This document shows positions 52,077 through 62,313 of a DNA stretch of 64,000 nucleotides, one piece after another. Position 1 is the first letter of the stretch, and the number at the start of each line of letters is the position of its first letter. The stretch spans positions 79,465 through 143,464 of the forward strand of contig JADWMM010000001.1 in assembly GCA_015978205.1 (NCBI GenBank), written 5' to 3'. The notes beneath the pieces were generated by a model that did no database searches, was not told the origin of the DNA, and saw nothing but the letters and a program-made list of their open reading frames with translations. The translations under genes were made by a program, and so were the position numbers. The stretch comes from Alkaliphilus sp. NP8. Its GTDB lineage: Bacteria > Bacillota > Clostridia > Peptostreptococcales > Natronincolaceae.

Positions 52077-55000
52077 CTAATTTGCACCAGCTTGAAAACC
52101 ACTAATTTTTTCTATAACATCTCTTAACTCGTTTAGCATATTATATTGGTCCATTGTCCGAATTTTATAAATAAAATATGGCTGTGCTGTAGCGTTAAAT
52201 GTTACTTTTCTATTATACTTATGAAGTACACTACCTATGGCCTCTGGTTTTAATGTGCTACTATCCTTAAATTGAATACGAATATCTTTATCTTTTTGGA
52301 TAATATATTCTATTTTTATTTTTTTTGCTAAAGCTTTTATATATGAAATCAAAAGAAGGTTACGTACACTTAAAGGTATATCACCAAACCTATCTTCTAT
52401 TTCCTCTTCAATTTTATACATATCTTCTAAATTACGTATAGATGCTATTTTCTTGTATATTTCTATTTTGTGGCCTTGATTAGCAATATAACCTTCTGAA
52501 ATATATGCATTTACACTTAACTCTATAGCAGTATTTTCTAGTTTTTCAATGTATTCTCCACGTAGTTCATCTACTGTTTCACCTAATAGCTTAACGTATA
52601 AATCATAACCTATTGCAGCCATATGACCGTGCTGCTCGCCACCTAAAAGGTTTCCTGCACCACGTATTTCTAAATCTCGCATAGCTATTTTAAATCCTGA
52701 GCCAAACTCTGTAAATTCTTTAATAGCTTTAAGTCTTTTATCTGCTACTTCAGATAGTATTTTATTTTTTTCGTACATTAAATAGGCATAGCTTTGTCTG
52801 TTAGATCTACCTACTCTTCCTCTTAACTGATATAACTGGGAAAGCCCTAATCTATCTGCATCTTGAATTATTATTGTATTTACATTTGAAATATCCATAC
52901 CCGTTTCTATAATAGTTGTACTTACTAATACATCGTATTCTCCGTTCATATATGCTAACATTATTTTTTCCAGTTCTCTTTCAGACATTTGTCCATGTGC
53001 TACAGCAACTCTACTTTGTGGAACTAGAGCCGCAAGCTTATTAGCTACTGTATGAATACTCTGCACTCTATTATACACGTAATACACCTGTCCGTCTCTT
53101 GAAAGTTCCCTACTAATTGCATCTGCTATCATAGATTCGTTATGGGCAAGTACATAGGTTTGAACTGGGAACCTTTCTTCTGGTGGATCTTCTATAACAC
53201 TCATATCTCGTATGCCTATCATAGACATGTGAAGAGTTCTAGGTATAGGTGTAGCTGTTAAAGTTAATACATCTATAGAACTTTTTAATTTCTTTAAAGT
53301 TTCTTTATGCTTTACACCAAAACGTTGCTCTTCATCAATTATAAGAAGTCCTAAATCTTTAAATACTGTATCTTTAGATAATAATCTATGGGTTCCTATT
53401 ATAATATCTACATTTCCTGTTCTTGCATCTTCTATAATTTTCTTTTGAGCAGAAGGACTTTTAAAGCGACTTAGCATTTCTACATTAATTGGGAAGCCTG
53501 AAAATCTCTGCTTAAACGTATTATAATGCTGTTGAGCTAATATAGTCGTAGGAACTAAAAATGCCACTTGCTTACTATCTGCAACTGCTTTAAAAGCTGC
53601 ACGAATAGCCACCTCAGTCTTACCATAACCTACATCACCACACAGAAGTCGGTCCATAGGCCTTTCTTTTTCCATATCCATCTTTACTTCTTCTATACAT
53701 TTTAATTGATCTGGAGTTTCTTCATATGGAAATAAATCTTCAAACTGTTTCTGCCAATCTGTATCCTTACCAAAGGCATATCCTTTAGCCTTTTCTCTTT
53801 CTGCGTATAACTTTATTAAGTCTTGGGCCATATCCTCTATTGATTTTTTAGCTTTTGTTTTAGCTCTTGCCCATTCCGTTCCACCTAACTTATTTAGCTT
53901 TGGTGCTGCTTCGTCGCTACCAATATATTTTTGTATAAGATCCATTTGGTCTGTAGGTACATATAGAAAGCCTTCGCCTGAATATTTTATTTTTAAATAA
54001 TCCTTTTTCATTCCATCTACTTTAAGCTCTTCTATTCCAACGTACTTTCCTATACCATGACCTTCATGTACTACATAGTCTCCTACTTTTAAGTCTATAA
54101 AGGATTTTATTGGAGAAGCATCTTTTCGCTTGCTACTTTTTCGCTTTTGTTTTTTGTGGACTCCGTAAATTTCATAGTCGGTTATAACTGCATATTTATT
54201 TTTTACATATTCAAATCCTTTACGAAGATTGCCTTGAATAATAACAACCTGTCCTGAAACTAAATTTTGTTTTTCTTTAACTAAAAACTCTGAATTTACT
54301 CCTCTATCTTTTAAAAGCTCTAGTAGTCTAATTGCTCTTTCTTTGGTACCTGGTATTAAGACTGTTTTGTATCCTTTGTACTGAAGCCTTTCTATTTCCT
54401 TTACCAAAAGATCGATTTTACTATGAAAGGACTGCATAGGTCTTGTATCAAAGTTTATTATTTCTTTTGGAGGAAAGTCTATTATGTTTTTAGGAAGTAA
54501 GCTAGAGGTAATTAGCTTATGTTCTTTAAATTTATCTAATATTGTGTCATATTCGATTATAAGGTCACCTTGAGTAGGAAGAACTTCTCCTCTTTCTATA
54601 AGAATCTTAAAACTTTCTCTAAATTCATCTACATGACCTTTTGCATTTTCTCTTAAACGAGTAGGTTCATCTAGTAAAAAAACAGTATCTTCTGAAAAAT
54701 AATCCAATAAAGAACTTTGCTTTTCGTATATATATGGTAAAAATTTATCTACTCCCTTAAAGTTTCCTAGTTCCTTTATCTTTTCTATATTTTCTTCTAA
54801 CTTTCTCTTTAAATTTTCTGCCGCTTCTTTACTAAGCTTTTTATTTATCTTTTTAAAATCTTCCTTTAATTTATCTATTACTTTTTCTGGATCAAAAACT
54901 TCTACTACTGTTTCTTTAGCCGCATATATTTTTACAGATTCTATTTTTTCCATAGAACGCTGAGTTTCTACTTCAAATTCACGAATAGAATCTACTTCAT

Positions 55001-55598
55001 CACCAAATAACTCTATTCTTACCGGAACATCTCTAGAGCCTGGAAAAACATCTATAATATCTCCCCTTATACTGAATTGACCTCTTTCTTCTACTATATC
55101 CATTCTTTCATAACCTTGAATAGTAAAAGTTTCTACTATTTTGGATAAGTCAACTACTTCTCCAACTTCAAAGCTTATCTTATTTTTAGTATAAGTGCTT
55201 GGAGGTAATAGCTGATGAAGAAAAGCATCTATAGAAGTAACTACAATACAGTTTTCTCCTTCTGTTATCCTTTCTATTGCTTTCATTCTTTCTTCTTGTA
55301 CTCCTTCACTTGTAGCTTCTAAGTTATAGAATACCACTTCTTTAGAAGGAAAATATAAAGCCTTCTCCCCTACATAAAATTTTAAATCTTCATATATCTG
55401 TCTTGCTTCTATTTCATTGTAAACTACTATACAAACCTGTTTTTTTATTTCTTCATAAACTCCATATGCTATATGAGACTTTTGAGTTTCATTAAGTCCA
55501 TACATGGAAATTGGACTTTTTTCAGCTTTTATATTATCTAAAAGCTGTTTATAATCCATAGAGTTTTTCATCGGTGCAAGTAGTAGTTTTTTGTCCAT
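52077..55598 (-). CDS. mfd: Transcription-repair coupling factor Mfd
   Basis: A 1173-residue SF2 translocase that removes stalled RNA polymerase and recruits UvrA. Domain order: UvrB-like module (about 20-300), the RNA-polymerase-interacting CarD-like domain (VGDYVVHEGHGIGKYVGIEELKVDGMKKDYLKIKY, about 500-560), helicase motor with Walker A (LLCGDVGYGKTEVAIRAAF, about 650), the DEEQ box (LLIIDEEQRFGVKHKE) and TATPIPRTLHMS, the translocation-in-repair motif region (LGLSQLYQLRGRVGRSNRQSYAYLM) and the C-terminal TRCF domain. Full family length. The frame opens with a GTG at 55610, but this GTG is part of the ribosome site AGGTGGGG; the ATG at 55598 is better. Confidence 0.97.
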   Translation of the reverse strand: MDKKLLLAPMKNSMDYKQLLDNIKAEKSPISMYGLNETQKSHIAYGVYEEIKKQVCIVVYNEIEARQIYEDLKFYVGEKALYFPSKEVVFYNLEATSEGVQEERMKAIERITEGENCIVVTSIDAFLHQLLPPSTYTKNKISFEVGEVVDLSKIVETFTIQGYERMDIVEERGQFSIRGDIIDVFPGSRDVPVRIELFGDEVDSIREFEVETQRSMEKIESVKIYAAKETVVEVFDPEKVIDKLKEDFKKINKKLSKEAAENLKRKLEENIEKIKELGNFKGVDKFLPYIYEKQSSLLDYFSEDTVFLLDEPTRLRENAKGHVDEFRESFKILIERGEVLPTQGDLIIEYDTILDKFKEHKLITSSLLPKNIIDFPPKEIINFDTRPMQSFHSKIDLLVKEIERLQYKGYKTVLIPGTKERAIRLLELLKDRGVNSEFLVKEKQNLVSGQVVIIQGNLRKGFEYVKNKYAVITDYEIYGVHKKQKRKSSKRKDASPIKSFIDLKVGDYVVHEGHGIGKYVGIEELKVDGMKKDYLKIKYSGEGFLYVPTDQMDLIQKYIGSDEAAPKLNKLGGTEWARAKTKAKKSIEDMAQDLIKLYAEREKAKGYAFGKDTDWQKQFEDLFPYEETPDQLKCIEEVKMDMEKERPMDRLLCGDVGYGKTEVAIRAAFKAVADSKQVAFLVPTTILAQQHYNTFKQRFSGFPINVEMLSRFKSPSAQKKIIEDARTGNVDIIIGTHRLLSKDTVFKDLGLLIIDEEQRFGVKHKETLKKLKSSIDVLTLTATPIPRTLHMSMIGIRDMSVIEDPPEERFPVQTYVLAHNESMIADAISRELSRDGQVYYVYNRVQSIHTVANKLAALVPQSRVAVAHGQMSERELEKIMLAYMNGEYDVLVSTTIIETGMDISNVNTIIIQDADRLGLSQLYQLRGRVGRSNRQSYAYLMYEKNKILSEVADKRLKAIKEFTEFGSGFKIAMRDLEIRGAGNLLGGEQHGHMAAIGYDLYVKLLGETVDELRGEYIEKLENTAIELSVNAYISEGYIANQGHKIEIYKKIASIRNLEDMYKIEEEIEDRFGDIPLSVRNLLLISYIKALAKKIKIEYIIQKDKDIRIQFKDSSTLKPEAIGSVLHKYNRKVTFNATAQPYFIYKIRTMDQYNMLNELRDVIEKISGFQAGAN

Positions 55599-55657
55599 AT
55601 CTATCCCCACCTATATATTACATATTAAATGTCAATTTACATATTTAATAAAAAATA

Positions 55658-56038
55658 CTATATATGTTTAGTTATGTACCAATTCCAGGTACTGTGAATT
55701 AGCCACGCAAGAAATATACCCCAATAGATAGGGTATCCTATGTTTATAGTTAATTCTGTTATTAAACCAAAAAAGCTATGGCTCAGTATACTAGCTAGAG
55801 CTGCCCACTTACCTATTTTCTTAGGTGAGTTTACTATATCATATATTCCTTCGATAATTCCAAATATAAAATGGGTACCTACTATACTAGTTCCTATTAT
55901 AATAGCTGCCATAGTCTTTGTGCTTTCTTCTATAATAGGTACTGCTATAATAAGCCCCTTATTCTTTAAATCTTTTAGTGCCCACTTATTAAATATATAA
56001 GATAAAAGTCCTGAAATAATTCCTGCGATAATTACCAT
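55658..56038 (-). CDS. Minimal PrsW-like (CPBP-superfamily) membrane protein
   Basis: A 126-residue integral membrane protein with about four helices. It carries, in order, E37-E38-xx-K41 (VPIIEESTK), E63 within FGIIEGIYD, H87 (SILSHSFFG) and H115-xxx-N119 (LIHSTWNW), which is the motif series of the PrsW family of intramembrane proteases/amidases in the CPBP/Abi superfamily. It is far shorter than PrsW proteins (usually above 200 residues). A TTG at 56044 is possible, but the ATG at 56038 is 7 bases from AAGGAG. It lies between pth and mfd, where I know of no standard gene. It may process an anti-sigma factor or be an immunity-type protease; no partner is nearby. Confidence 0.7.
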   Translation of the reverse strand: MVIIAGIISGLLSYIFNKWALKDLKNKGLIIAVPIIEESTKTMAAIIIGTSIVGTHFIFGIIEGIYDIVNSPKKIGKWAALASILSHSFFGLITELTINIGYPIYWGIFLAWLIHSTWNWYITKHI

Positions 56039-56104
56039 GAGCAAACTCCTTTTATATTTTTAAATATATCCTTTGTATTTTGGAGTTTGCTTATACCAAT
56101 TTAA

Positions 56105-56662
56105 TTATCCGTTATACCTATTCATTGCTAAATCTATGCCATCTGTAACCATCATCTCTACTGCCTCTGATGACCTTTCTATAGCATCTATCATTGTAGG
56201 TATTTCTTCTTTTGAAAATTTACCTATAACATGGTTTACTAAATCCCCATGCTCCGGCTTTCCAACACCTACTCTTATTCTAGGAAATTGATCTGTCTGA
56301 ATCATATAAATAATAGATCTCATTCCATTATGAGTTCCAGCACTTCCTTTTTTTCTAATTCTAATAGAGCCTGGTGGTATATCTATATCATCATAAATTA
56401 CTATTAGATTTTTAGGATCTATTTTATAAAACTGTACTATATCTAAAAGGCTTTGTCCACTTAAATTCATAAATGTTTGTGGTTTTACTAGCATCACTTT
56501 TTTATTTCCTATTATTCCTTCACCACATAAAGCCTTATGTTTTAATTTTTTTACTTCTATGTTATTTCTTCTTGCTAACATATCTATGGTTTCAAAACCT
56601 ACATTATGTCTCGTTGCATCGTATTTTTCGCCTGGATTTCCTAATCCTACTATTACGTACAT
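56105..56662 (-). CDS. pth: Peptidyl-tRNA hydrolase
   Basis: A 185-residue Pth1 enzyme that frees tRNA from prematurely released peptidyl-tRNA. Motifs are MYVIVGLGNPGEKYDATRHNVGF (N10 and catalytic H20), KPQTFMNLSGQSL (N68 region), LIVIYDDIDIPPGSIRIRKKGSAGTHNGMRSII (D93-type residue and N114-type residue), and FPRIRVGVGKP. Full length. ATG with GAAGGTGAG upstream. It follows prs by 100 bases including a hairpin; order glmU-prs-pth-mfd is canonical for Firmicutes. Confidence 0.97.
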   Translation of the reverse strand: MYVIVGLGNPGEKYDATRHNVGFETIDMLARRNNIEVKKLKHKALCGEGIIGNKKVMLVKPQTFMNLSGQSLLDIVQFYKIDPKNLIVIYDDIDIPPGSIRIRKKGSAGTHNGMRSIIYMIQTDQFPRIRVGVGKPEHGDLVNHVIGKFSKEEIPTMIDAIERSSEAVEMMVTDGIDLAMNRYNG

Positions 56663-56707
56663 TCTCTCACCTTCTTATATTAAATTTATATATATTCATA
56701 CAAAACA

Positions 56708-56736
56708 CTATAGACAGCCTAAAGGCTGCCTATATT
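56708..56736 (-). terminator. Hairpin after prs (likely partial terminator)
   Basis: Stem TATAG-CAGCCT / AGGCTG-CTATA with one mismatch and a two-base loop, about 30 bases after the prs stop. The following minus-strand T content is modest (GTGTTTTG), so readthrough into pth is plausible. Confidence 0.55.
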
Positions 56737-56762
56737 TATTATTAGTTTATAGTTAGTTTATA

Positions 56763-57710
56763 TTAATCAAATAGCTTACTTACAGAAATATTTTTATAAA
56801 TTCTTTGGATTGCCTCTCCAAATATTGGCGCTACAGATCTTATAACTATTTTATCTAATTTCTTTTCTTCTGGTAGAGGTATACTGTCAGTAATAACTAA
56901 TTCTTTAATTACTGATTTTTCTATTCTTTCAATTGCTGGACCTGAAAGAACTGGGTGAGTACAACAAGCATATACTTCTTTAGCTCCAAGATCTTTTAAT
57001 GCATTTGCTCCATTAGTAATTGTGCCTGCTGTATCTATCATATCATCAATTAAAATTACATTTTTATCTTTTATATCACCAATGATATTCATTACTTCTG
57101 AAACATTTGCCTTTGGTCTTCTCTTATCTATAATCGCAATAGGTGCATCTAAGTGATTCGCAAAGTTTCTAGCTCTAGTTACACTTCCAAGATCTGGAGA
57201 AACAACTACAACATCTTCAAGCTCTTTTTCTTTAAAGTACTTGGCAAGTATTGGAACACCTAAAAGATGATCTACTGGAATATCAAAGTATCCTTGAATT
57301 TGAGAAGCATGTAAGTCCATAGTTAATATTCTATCTGCTCCTGCTGTTGTTAATAAGTTTGCTACTAATTTTGATGTGATTGGATCTCTAGCCTTTGCTT
57401 TACGATCTTGTCGAGCATATCCATAATAAGGTAATACTGCTGTTATTCTGCCAGCAGAAGCTCTTTTAAAAGCATCTATCAGTATTAATAACTCCATTAT
57501 GTTATCGTTTACTGGGGGATTTGTTGACTGAACTACGAAAACATCTTTCCCTCTTACTGTTTCTTCAATATTTACAGAAATTTCTCCATCACTGAAAGTT
57601 GATACAGTTGCTTTTCCTAAAGGCAAACCTATTGCATCCGCAATTCTTTGTGCTACTTCTGGATTAGCGTTACCAGTAAAGATCTTAACTTCACTTCCAC
57701 TCATATTCAT
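56763..57710 (-). CDS. prs: Ribose-phosphate pyrophosphokinase
   Basis: A 315-residue PRPP synthetase that converts ribose 5-phosphate and ATP to PRPP for nucleotide, histidine and tryptophan synthesis. Motifs are [26 protein letters not shown], the flexible loop [54 protein letters not shown], and the PRPP loop [14 protein letters not shown]. Length is normal. ATG with AAGGAGGAAA upstream. It follows glmU by 89 bases with no clear terminator, so the two are probably co-transcribed. Confidence 0.98.
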   Translation of the reverse strand: MNMSGSEVKIFTGNANPEVAQRIADAIGLPLGKATVSTFSDGEISVNIEETVRGKDVFVVQSTNPPVNDNIMELLILIDAFKRASAGRITAVLPYYGYARQDRKAKARDPITSKLVANLLTTAGADRILTMDLHASQIQGYFDIPVDHLLGVPILAKYFKEKELEDVVVVSPDLGSVTRARNFANHLDAPIAIIDKRRPKANVSEVMNIIGDIKDKNVILIDDMIDTAGTITNGANALKDLGAKEVYACCTHPVLSGPAIERIEKSVIKELVITDSIPLPEEKKLDKIVIRSVAPIFGEAIQRIYKNISVSKLFD

Positions 57711-57799
57711 TTAATTTCCTCCTTAGTAATATGGTAAACTATCCTCTTTTAATAAAAAATCAAACTATATTTATATATAAACTTTTAATAACAAAGGAT

Positions 57800-59167
57800 T
57801 TACTTTTTAATTAGGTCTTTTTTCTTAACCCAACCTATTTTATTTTCCTGACGAGCTCTTGCTATTGCTAAAGAGTCATTTGGAACTTCATCAGTAATAG
57901 TAGAGCCACATGCTATATATCCATTTTCTCTTACTGTCACTGGGGCAACTAAATTTGCATTACTACCTACAAATGCATTATTTTCTACTATAGATCTATT
58001 TTTATCTTTACCATTGTAATTAACAAAAACGACACCACAACCAATATTTACATTGTTACCAACATCTGCGTCGCCAATATATGATAAGTGAGATGCTTTA
58101 GAGTTATCTCCAATAGTTGCGTTTTTAACCTCTACAAAATCACCAATCTTTACATTTTTACCTATGTTACTTTTCGGTCTTAAATAAGCATAAGGGCCTA
58201 TTTTAGTATTTTCATCTACTTTACTCTCAATAATTGTGGAACTTTGAACCTCTACTCCATTAGCTATAGTGGAATTTTCAATACGGCTATTCTGACCTAT
58301 AACAGAATCTTCTCCTATTACAGTGTTACCACTTAAAATAGCTCCAGGATATATAATAGTGTCTGCTCCTACTTCAACAGTGTTTTCTATATAAGTATGA
58401 TCTGGATTTATGATAGTTACTCCATTTGCCATGTGCTTTTCTGCTATTCTTTTTCTCATAATAGCTTCTACTTCTGCTAATTGAACTCTAGAATTAACTG
58501 CCATAATTTCTTCATAATATTTTGTTTTATAAACTCCAACCTTTGATCCCATATTGCGAAGAATATATAAAATATCTGTTAAATAATATTCCTTTTGATT
58601 ATTATCGCTAGTAAGTTTAGGAAGAGCTTTCCTTAAAGACGCTCCATCAAAGCAATATATACCTGAATTAATTTCAGTTATAGCCTTTTGCTCTTCGTTA
58701 GCATCTTTTTCTTCTACTATTTTTTCTAAATCTCCTTTAGAATCTCGAATAATTCTTCCATACCCTTTAGGATTTTCTAAATCTGTAGTAAGTACAGTTG
58801 CTTTAAAGTTTTGTTTTTTATGGTAATCCATCATTTTATTTAGAGTTTCCTCTGTAATTAAAGGACCATCTCCAGATAATACTAAAATTGTACCATCTTC
58901 TATGTGCTCTTCTGCCATCATTACTGCATGACCTGTTCCTAATCGTTCTGTTTGTAGAACTGTTTTTACATCTGACGAAAGACTTTCCTTAACTTTATCT
59001 GAGCCGTGTCCTACAACAGCAATACATTCTTCTACGTTAGTTTTATTTGCCACATCTATTACATGCCCTAACATAGTCTGACCACAAACCTTATGAAGTA
59101 CTTTAGGTGTTTTTGACTTCATTCTTGTTCCAGCTCCTGCTGCTAAAATAATAGCTTTCAGTTTCAT
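57800..59167 (-). CDS. glmU: Bifunctional UDP-GlcNAc pyrophosphorylase/GlcN-1-P acetyltransferase
   Basis: A 455-residue GlmU making UDP-N-acetylglucosamine for peptidoglycan and, presumably, the surface glycans of the first region. The N-terminal uridylyltransferase has LAAGAGTRMKSKTPKVLHKVCGQ (2-27), RLGTGHAVMMAEE and SGDGPLI; the C-terminal left-handed beta helix (about 250-440) shows the hexapeptide pattern and the acetyl-CoA site residues in YLRPKSNIGKNVKIGDFVEVKNATIG, GDADVGNNVNIGCGVVFVNYNGK and ARQENK. ATG with TGAGGTGA upstream. First gene of the glmU-prs-pth set. Confidence 0.98.
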   Translation of the reverse strand: MKLKAIILAAGAGTRMKSKTPKVLHKVCGQTMLGHVIDVANKTNVEECIAVVGHGSDKVKESLSSDVKTVLQTERLGTGHAVMMAEEHIEDGTILVLSGDGPLITEETLNKMMDYHKKQNFKATVLTTDLENPKGYGRIIRDSKGDLEKIVEEKDANEEQKAITEINSGIYCFDGASLRKALPKLTSDNNQKEYYLTDILYILRNMGSKVGVYKTKYYEEIMAVNSRVQLAEVEAIMRKRIAEKHMANGVTIINPDHTYIENTVEVGADTIIYPGAILSGNTVIGEDSVIGQNSRIENSTIANGVEVQSSTIIESKVDENTKIGPYAYLRPKSNIGKNVKIGDFVEVKNATIGDNSKASHLSYIGDADVGNNVNIGCGVVFVNYNGKDKNRSIVENNAFVGSNANLVAPVTVRENGYIACGSTITDEVPNDSLAIARARQENKIGWVKKKDLIKK

Positions 59168-59363
59168 TATATTTCACCTCAATATGTGATTAAAAAATCA
59201 ATTTAAGTTTTCGTTATACATTACATCTCTTAATAGTTTATTACATTTTCAATAAATAATGAAGACCCTTTTTGTATTTTCTTGTTTTTTTATTGTATAT
59301 TAAAATATATTTACCATATAATTGAAAAATAATTGAACATAATAACAATATAGGAATTTTTTC

Positions 59364-59394
59364 AAATAAAAAGGAGACTTATACGCCTCCTTTA
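59364..59394 (-). terminator. Terminator after spoVG
   Basis: AAAGGAG (59370-59376)/CTCCTTT (59387-59393) stem extended inward by a G-T and a C-G pair, followed on the minus strand by five T. About 15 bases after the stop codon. Confidence 0.82.
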
Positions 59395-59408
59395 TACTCA
59401 AAGTAATA

Positions 59409-59699
59409 TTAATTTGCTGCTTGTACTACTTCTGTTTCTTCTAATTCATTCATTCTTTTGTATTCTTCAAAAATAACTTCTTGAATTTTGTTTCTAGTTG
59501 CCGAATTAATTGGATGAGCAATATCCCTAAAATCCCCTTCTCCTATTTTTCGACTTGGCATAGCTATAAATAATCCACTCTGTCCCTCAATAATTTTAAT
59601 GTCATGAACAACAAATTCATCATCAAAGGTTACAGATACTATAGCCTTCATTTTCCCTTCAGATGTTATCTTACGTATTCTTACATCTGTTACTTGCAT
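59409..59699 (-). CDS. spoVG: RNA-binding regulator SpoVG
   Basis: A 96-residue Spo[53 protein letters not shown] followed by the short helix [25 protein letters not shown]. The protein binds nucleic acid (RNA in several species) and affects division-septum choice, capsule and virulence gene expression. Full length with a conserved core. ATG with AAGGGGTGG upstream. A sigma-H promoter with the same 14-base spacing as I recall for B. subtilis spoVG lies about 65-93 bases upstream. Monocistronic, ending at the terminator 59364-59394. Confidence 0.98.
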   Translation of the reverse strand: MQVTDVRIRKITSEGKMKAIVSVTFDDEFVVHDIKIIEGQSGLFIAMPSRKIGEGDFRDIAHPINSATRNKIQEVIFEEYKRMNELEETEVVQAAN

Positions 59700-59765
59700 T
59701 TGTGCTCCACCCCTTTAAGTTTTTATTGCATTAAATGCATTTATTTATAAATTAGCTTATACCAA

Positions 59766-59792
59766 GTATTCTCTATTTTTTTTCATATTCCT
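59766..59792 (-). promoter_or_regulatory. Sigma-H-type promoter of spoVG
   Basis: Minus-strand AGGAATA, 14 bases, GAAT, matching the sigma-H consensus (AGGAWWW ... GAAT) and its spacing. Established knowledge: spoVG is the classical sigma-H-transcribed gene in Bacillus. Confidence 0.75.
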
Positions 59793-59845
59793 TCTTTTAT
59801 CACTAATTTTTTCGGAATTTTTTTAAGTATTTAGATTATTCTTCA

Positions 59846-60676
59846 TTATATGTTAATTATATCTTCATTTGGATATATATTTATATCTACATCTCCATTT
59901 TCAAGTTTCTCTTTTTCTAAAATAAGTAGTGGAATATAATCATTTACAAGTTTTTTCTCCGGTTCTTTAGTAGCTATTAATACCCCAGTACCTACAACTT
60001 CAGCGTTAAATTCTTTCATCATATCATACATTCCTTTAGCTGTTCCGCCTGCCTTCATAAAATCGTCTATGATAATTACTTTAGAGTCTGGCTTAATAGC
60101 TTTTCTCGAAAGAGACATTCTCTGTATTTTTCCTGATGATCCTGAAATATAATTTATACTAACGGTAGATCCTTCTGTTACTTTATTTTCATGTCTTAAA
60201 ATAACAAGTGGTAAATTCATAGCTTTAGCTACCATAAAAGCTATAGGTATTCCTTTAGTTTCCACAGTAACTATATAATCAACCTCATTATAATTAAATT
60301 GGCTAGCAAATATTTCTCCAACACTGTGAATAAGATGAGGTGAGTAAAGAACATCTATCATATACAAAAATCCACCTGGTAAAATTCTATCTTTATCTTT
60401 TAACCTATTACATATATCTTCTAAAACCTCTTTGTTTTTTTGTGGTGTAGTTTGTGGAATAAATTTTACTCCACCAGATGCACCTGTAATAGTTTCTACT
60501 TTTCCTAAATTTGATTTTTCTAGTGATTGCTTTGTTAAGACTATATCTTCACTGATAGTTGATTTTGCTGATCCAAAAATATCACTAAAATAACTCAGTG
60601 TAAATGTTCTATTAGGATTATCACTTAAAATTTTTACTAAGGAAGCAATTCGTTCATTTCGTTTTAGTTTACCCAT
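59846..60676 (-). CDS. purR: Purine operon repressor PurR
   Basis: A 276-residue PurR of the Gram-positive type: N-terminal winged helix (KLKRNERIASLVKILSDNPNRTFTLSYFSDIFGSAKSTISEDI, about 3-45) and a phosphoribosyltransferase-like domain with the PRPP-binding loop (KVIIIDDFMKAGGTAKGMYDMM, about 198-219). It represses purine genes and is released by PRPP, made by the nearby prs product. ATG with AGGAGGAATT upstream. Own promoter at 60716-60744; divergent from murC. Confidence 0.96.
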   Translation of the reverse strand: MGKLKRNERIASLVKILSDNPNRTFTLSYFSDIFGSAKSTISEDIVLTKQSLEKSNLGKVETITGASGGVKFIPQTTPQKNKEVLEDICNRLKDKDRILPGGFLYMIDVLYSPHLIHSVGEIFASQFNYNEVDYIVTVETKGIPIAFMVAKAMNLPLVILRHENKVTEGSTVSINYISGSSGKIQRMSLSRKAIKPDSKVIIIDDFMKAGGTAKGMYDMMKEFNAEVVGTGVLIATKEPEKKLVNDYIPLLILEKEKLENGDVDINIYPNEDIINI

Positions 60677-60715
60677 AAAAATTCCTCCTGTTACGAATAT
60701 TATATACTATTACTT

Positions 60716-60744
60716 ATTCTAATATTTATATTAAATAAACTCAA
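60716..60744 (-). promoter_or_regulatory. Predicted sigma-A promoter of purR
   Basis: Minus-strand TTGAGT, exact 17-base spacer, TAGAAT, about 40 bases before the ATG. Confidence 0.65.
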
Positions 60745-60909
60745 GAAAAAATTTCCTATCTACTTTTATTTTAGTGTTATATACGACTTTTTATGTTATT
60801 ATACTAATTGTAGTTTCGTATTAATATATTAAGGATAAGTGTATAATTTCATTAAATATTACTTAATTGGTAATAATAACAAATAACTTAACGCAAGGGA
60901 GTGACGATT

Positions 60910-62313
60910 GTGATTTCATTTAACGTAACTAACTATATAACTGAAAATTCGAATAAACATATACATTTAATTGGAATCGGTGGCATTAGTATGAGTGCTA
61001 TAGCTGAACTTTTATTGACAAACGGGTACAAAGTTTCTGGGTCTGATATAAAAGATTCTAAAATGCTGCATAAATTAAGAAATCATGGGGCAGAAATCTT
61101 TATAGGACAAACAAAAGAAAATATCCAAAATCCTGATTTAGTAGTATATTCTGCTGCAATAAAAGAAGATAACCCTGAACGTATTAAATCTGAAAAACTT
61201 AATATCCCCACAATAAATAGAGCAGAGATGTTAGGACTAATAATGAAAAATTACAGCAAAGCTATTGCTGTTGCTGGAAGCCACGGCAAAACTACAACTA
61301 CTTCTTTAATCTCTTTAGTTTTAGAATACTCTAAGCTTGATCCTACTATACTTGTAGGCGGGGAATTAGATGAAATTGATGGTAATATCAAAATTGGGGA
61401 AAGCGAACATTTTATTACGGAAGCATGTGAATATTTCGAAAGCTTTTTAAAGTTTAATCCTTTTATAGGGATTATTTTAAATATTGATGAAGATCACTTA
61501 GACTACTTTAGAGATATCGAACACATTAAAGATGCTTTTAGAGAATTTTCTTCATTAATTCCAAAAGAAGGATTTTTAGTAGCTAATGGGGACGATAGAA
61601 ATGTACGAGAAGTAATTTCTGATATTAACTGTAACCTTATTACTTACGGAATAGAAGAAAACAATACTTTTAGAGCCACAGACATTACTTTTACAAATGA
61701 AGGTTATCCTATTTTCAAGGTAGAGTTTAATAATGAAGATGTAGGTACTTTTGAACTAAATATTCCAGGAAAGCATAATGTATATAATGCATTAGCTTCT
61801 ATTGCTACAGCTCAATTACTTGGAGTGGAACCTACTGATATAATAAAAAACATTAAAAGATTTAAAGGTATTCATAGAAGATTCGATATTTTAGGTGAGA
61901 TTAAAGAATGTAAGATAGTTGATGATTATGCTCATCATCCAGCTGAAATTAAAGCTACATTAGAAGCTGCAAAGAATTATCCTCACAATAAGATTTGGTG
62001 CGTTTTCCAACCTCATACATTTACTCGTACAAAGGCTTTATTAGATGATTTTGGCACTTCTTTTGATAATGCAGACCATATTATAATAACTGATATTTAC
62101 GCTGCAAGAGAAATTGACACTGGTGAAATAAACAGCGAAATTTTGTCTCATAAAATCAAAAAAAACAATCCTCAAAGTGATGTTTACTATATGAAAGATT
62201 TTGATGAAATAGCTAAATATATTTATGATAACATGAATCCTGGCGATTTAGTGTTAACTATGGGTGCAGGAGATGTATATAAAATAGGTGAAAAAGTATT
62301 AAAATTTCAATAA
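60910..62313 (+). CDS. murC: UDP-N-acetylmuramate--L-alanine ligase
   Basis: A 467-residue Mur ligase adding L-alanine to UDP-MurNAc, the first peptide step of peptidoglycan synthesis. The N-terminal Rossmann domain ([30 protein letters not shown]) is followed by the ATP-binding loop ([15 protein letters not shown]), [28 protein letters not shown] and, in the C-terminal domain, [31 protein letters not shown]. The frame opens with GTG at 60901, but this GTG belongs to the ribosome site AAGGGAGTGA; the GTG at 60910, 8 bases on, gives the better start. It is divergent from purR. The stop codon lies inside a repeated AT-rich motif (see findings). Confidence 0.97.
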   Translation: MISFNVTNYITENSNKHIHLIGIGGISMSAIAELLLTNGYKVSGSDIKDSKMLHKLRNHGAEIFIGQTKENIQNPDLVVYSAAIKEDNPERIKSEKLNIPTINRAEMLGLIMKNYSKAIAVAGSHGKTTTTSLISLVLEYSKLDPTILVGGELDEIDGNIKIGESEHFITEACEYFESFLKFNPFIGIILNIDEDHLDYFRDIEHIKDAFREFSSLIPKEGFLVANGDDRNVREVISDINCNLITYGIEENNTFRATDITFTNEGYPIFKVEFNNEDVGTFELNIPGKHNVYNALASIATAQLLGVEPTDIIKNIKRFKGIHRRFDILGEIKECKIVDDYAHHPAEIKATLEAAKNYPHNKIWCVFQPHTFTRTKALLDDFGTSFDNADHIIITDIYAAREIDTGEINSEILSHKIKKNNPQSDVYYMKDFDEIAKYIYDNMNPGDLVLTMGAGDVYKIGEKVLKFQ

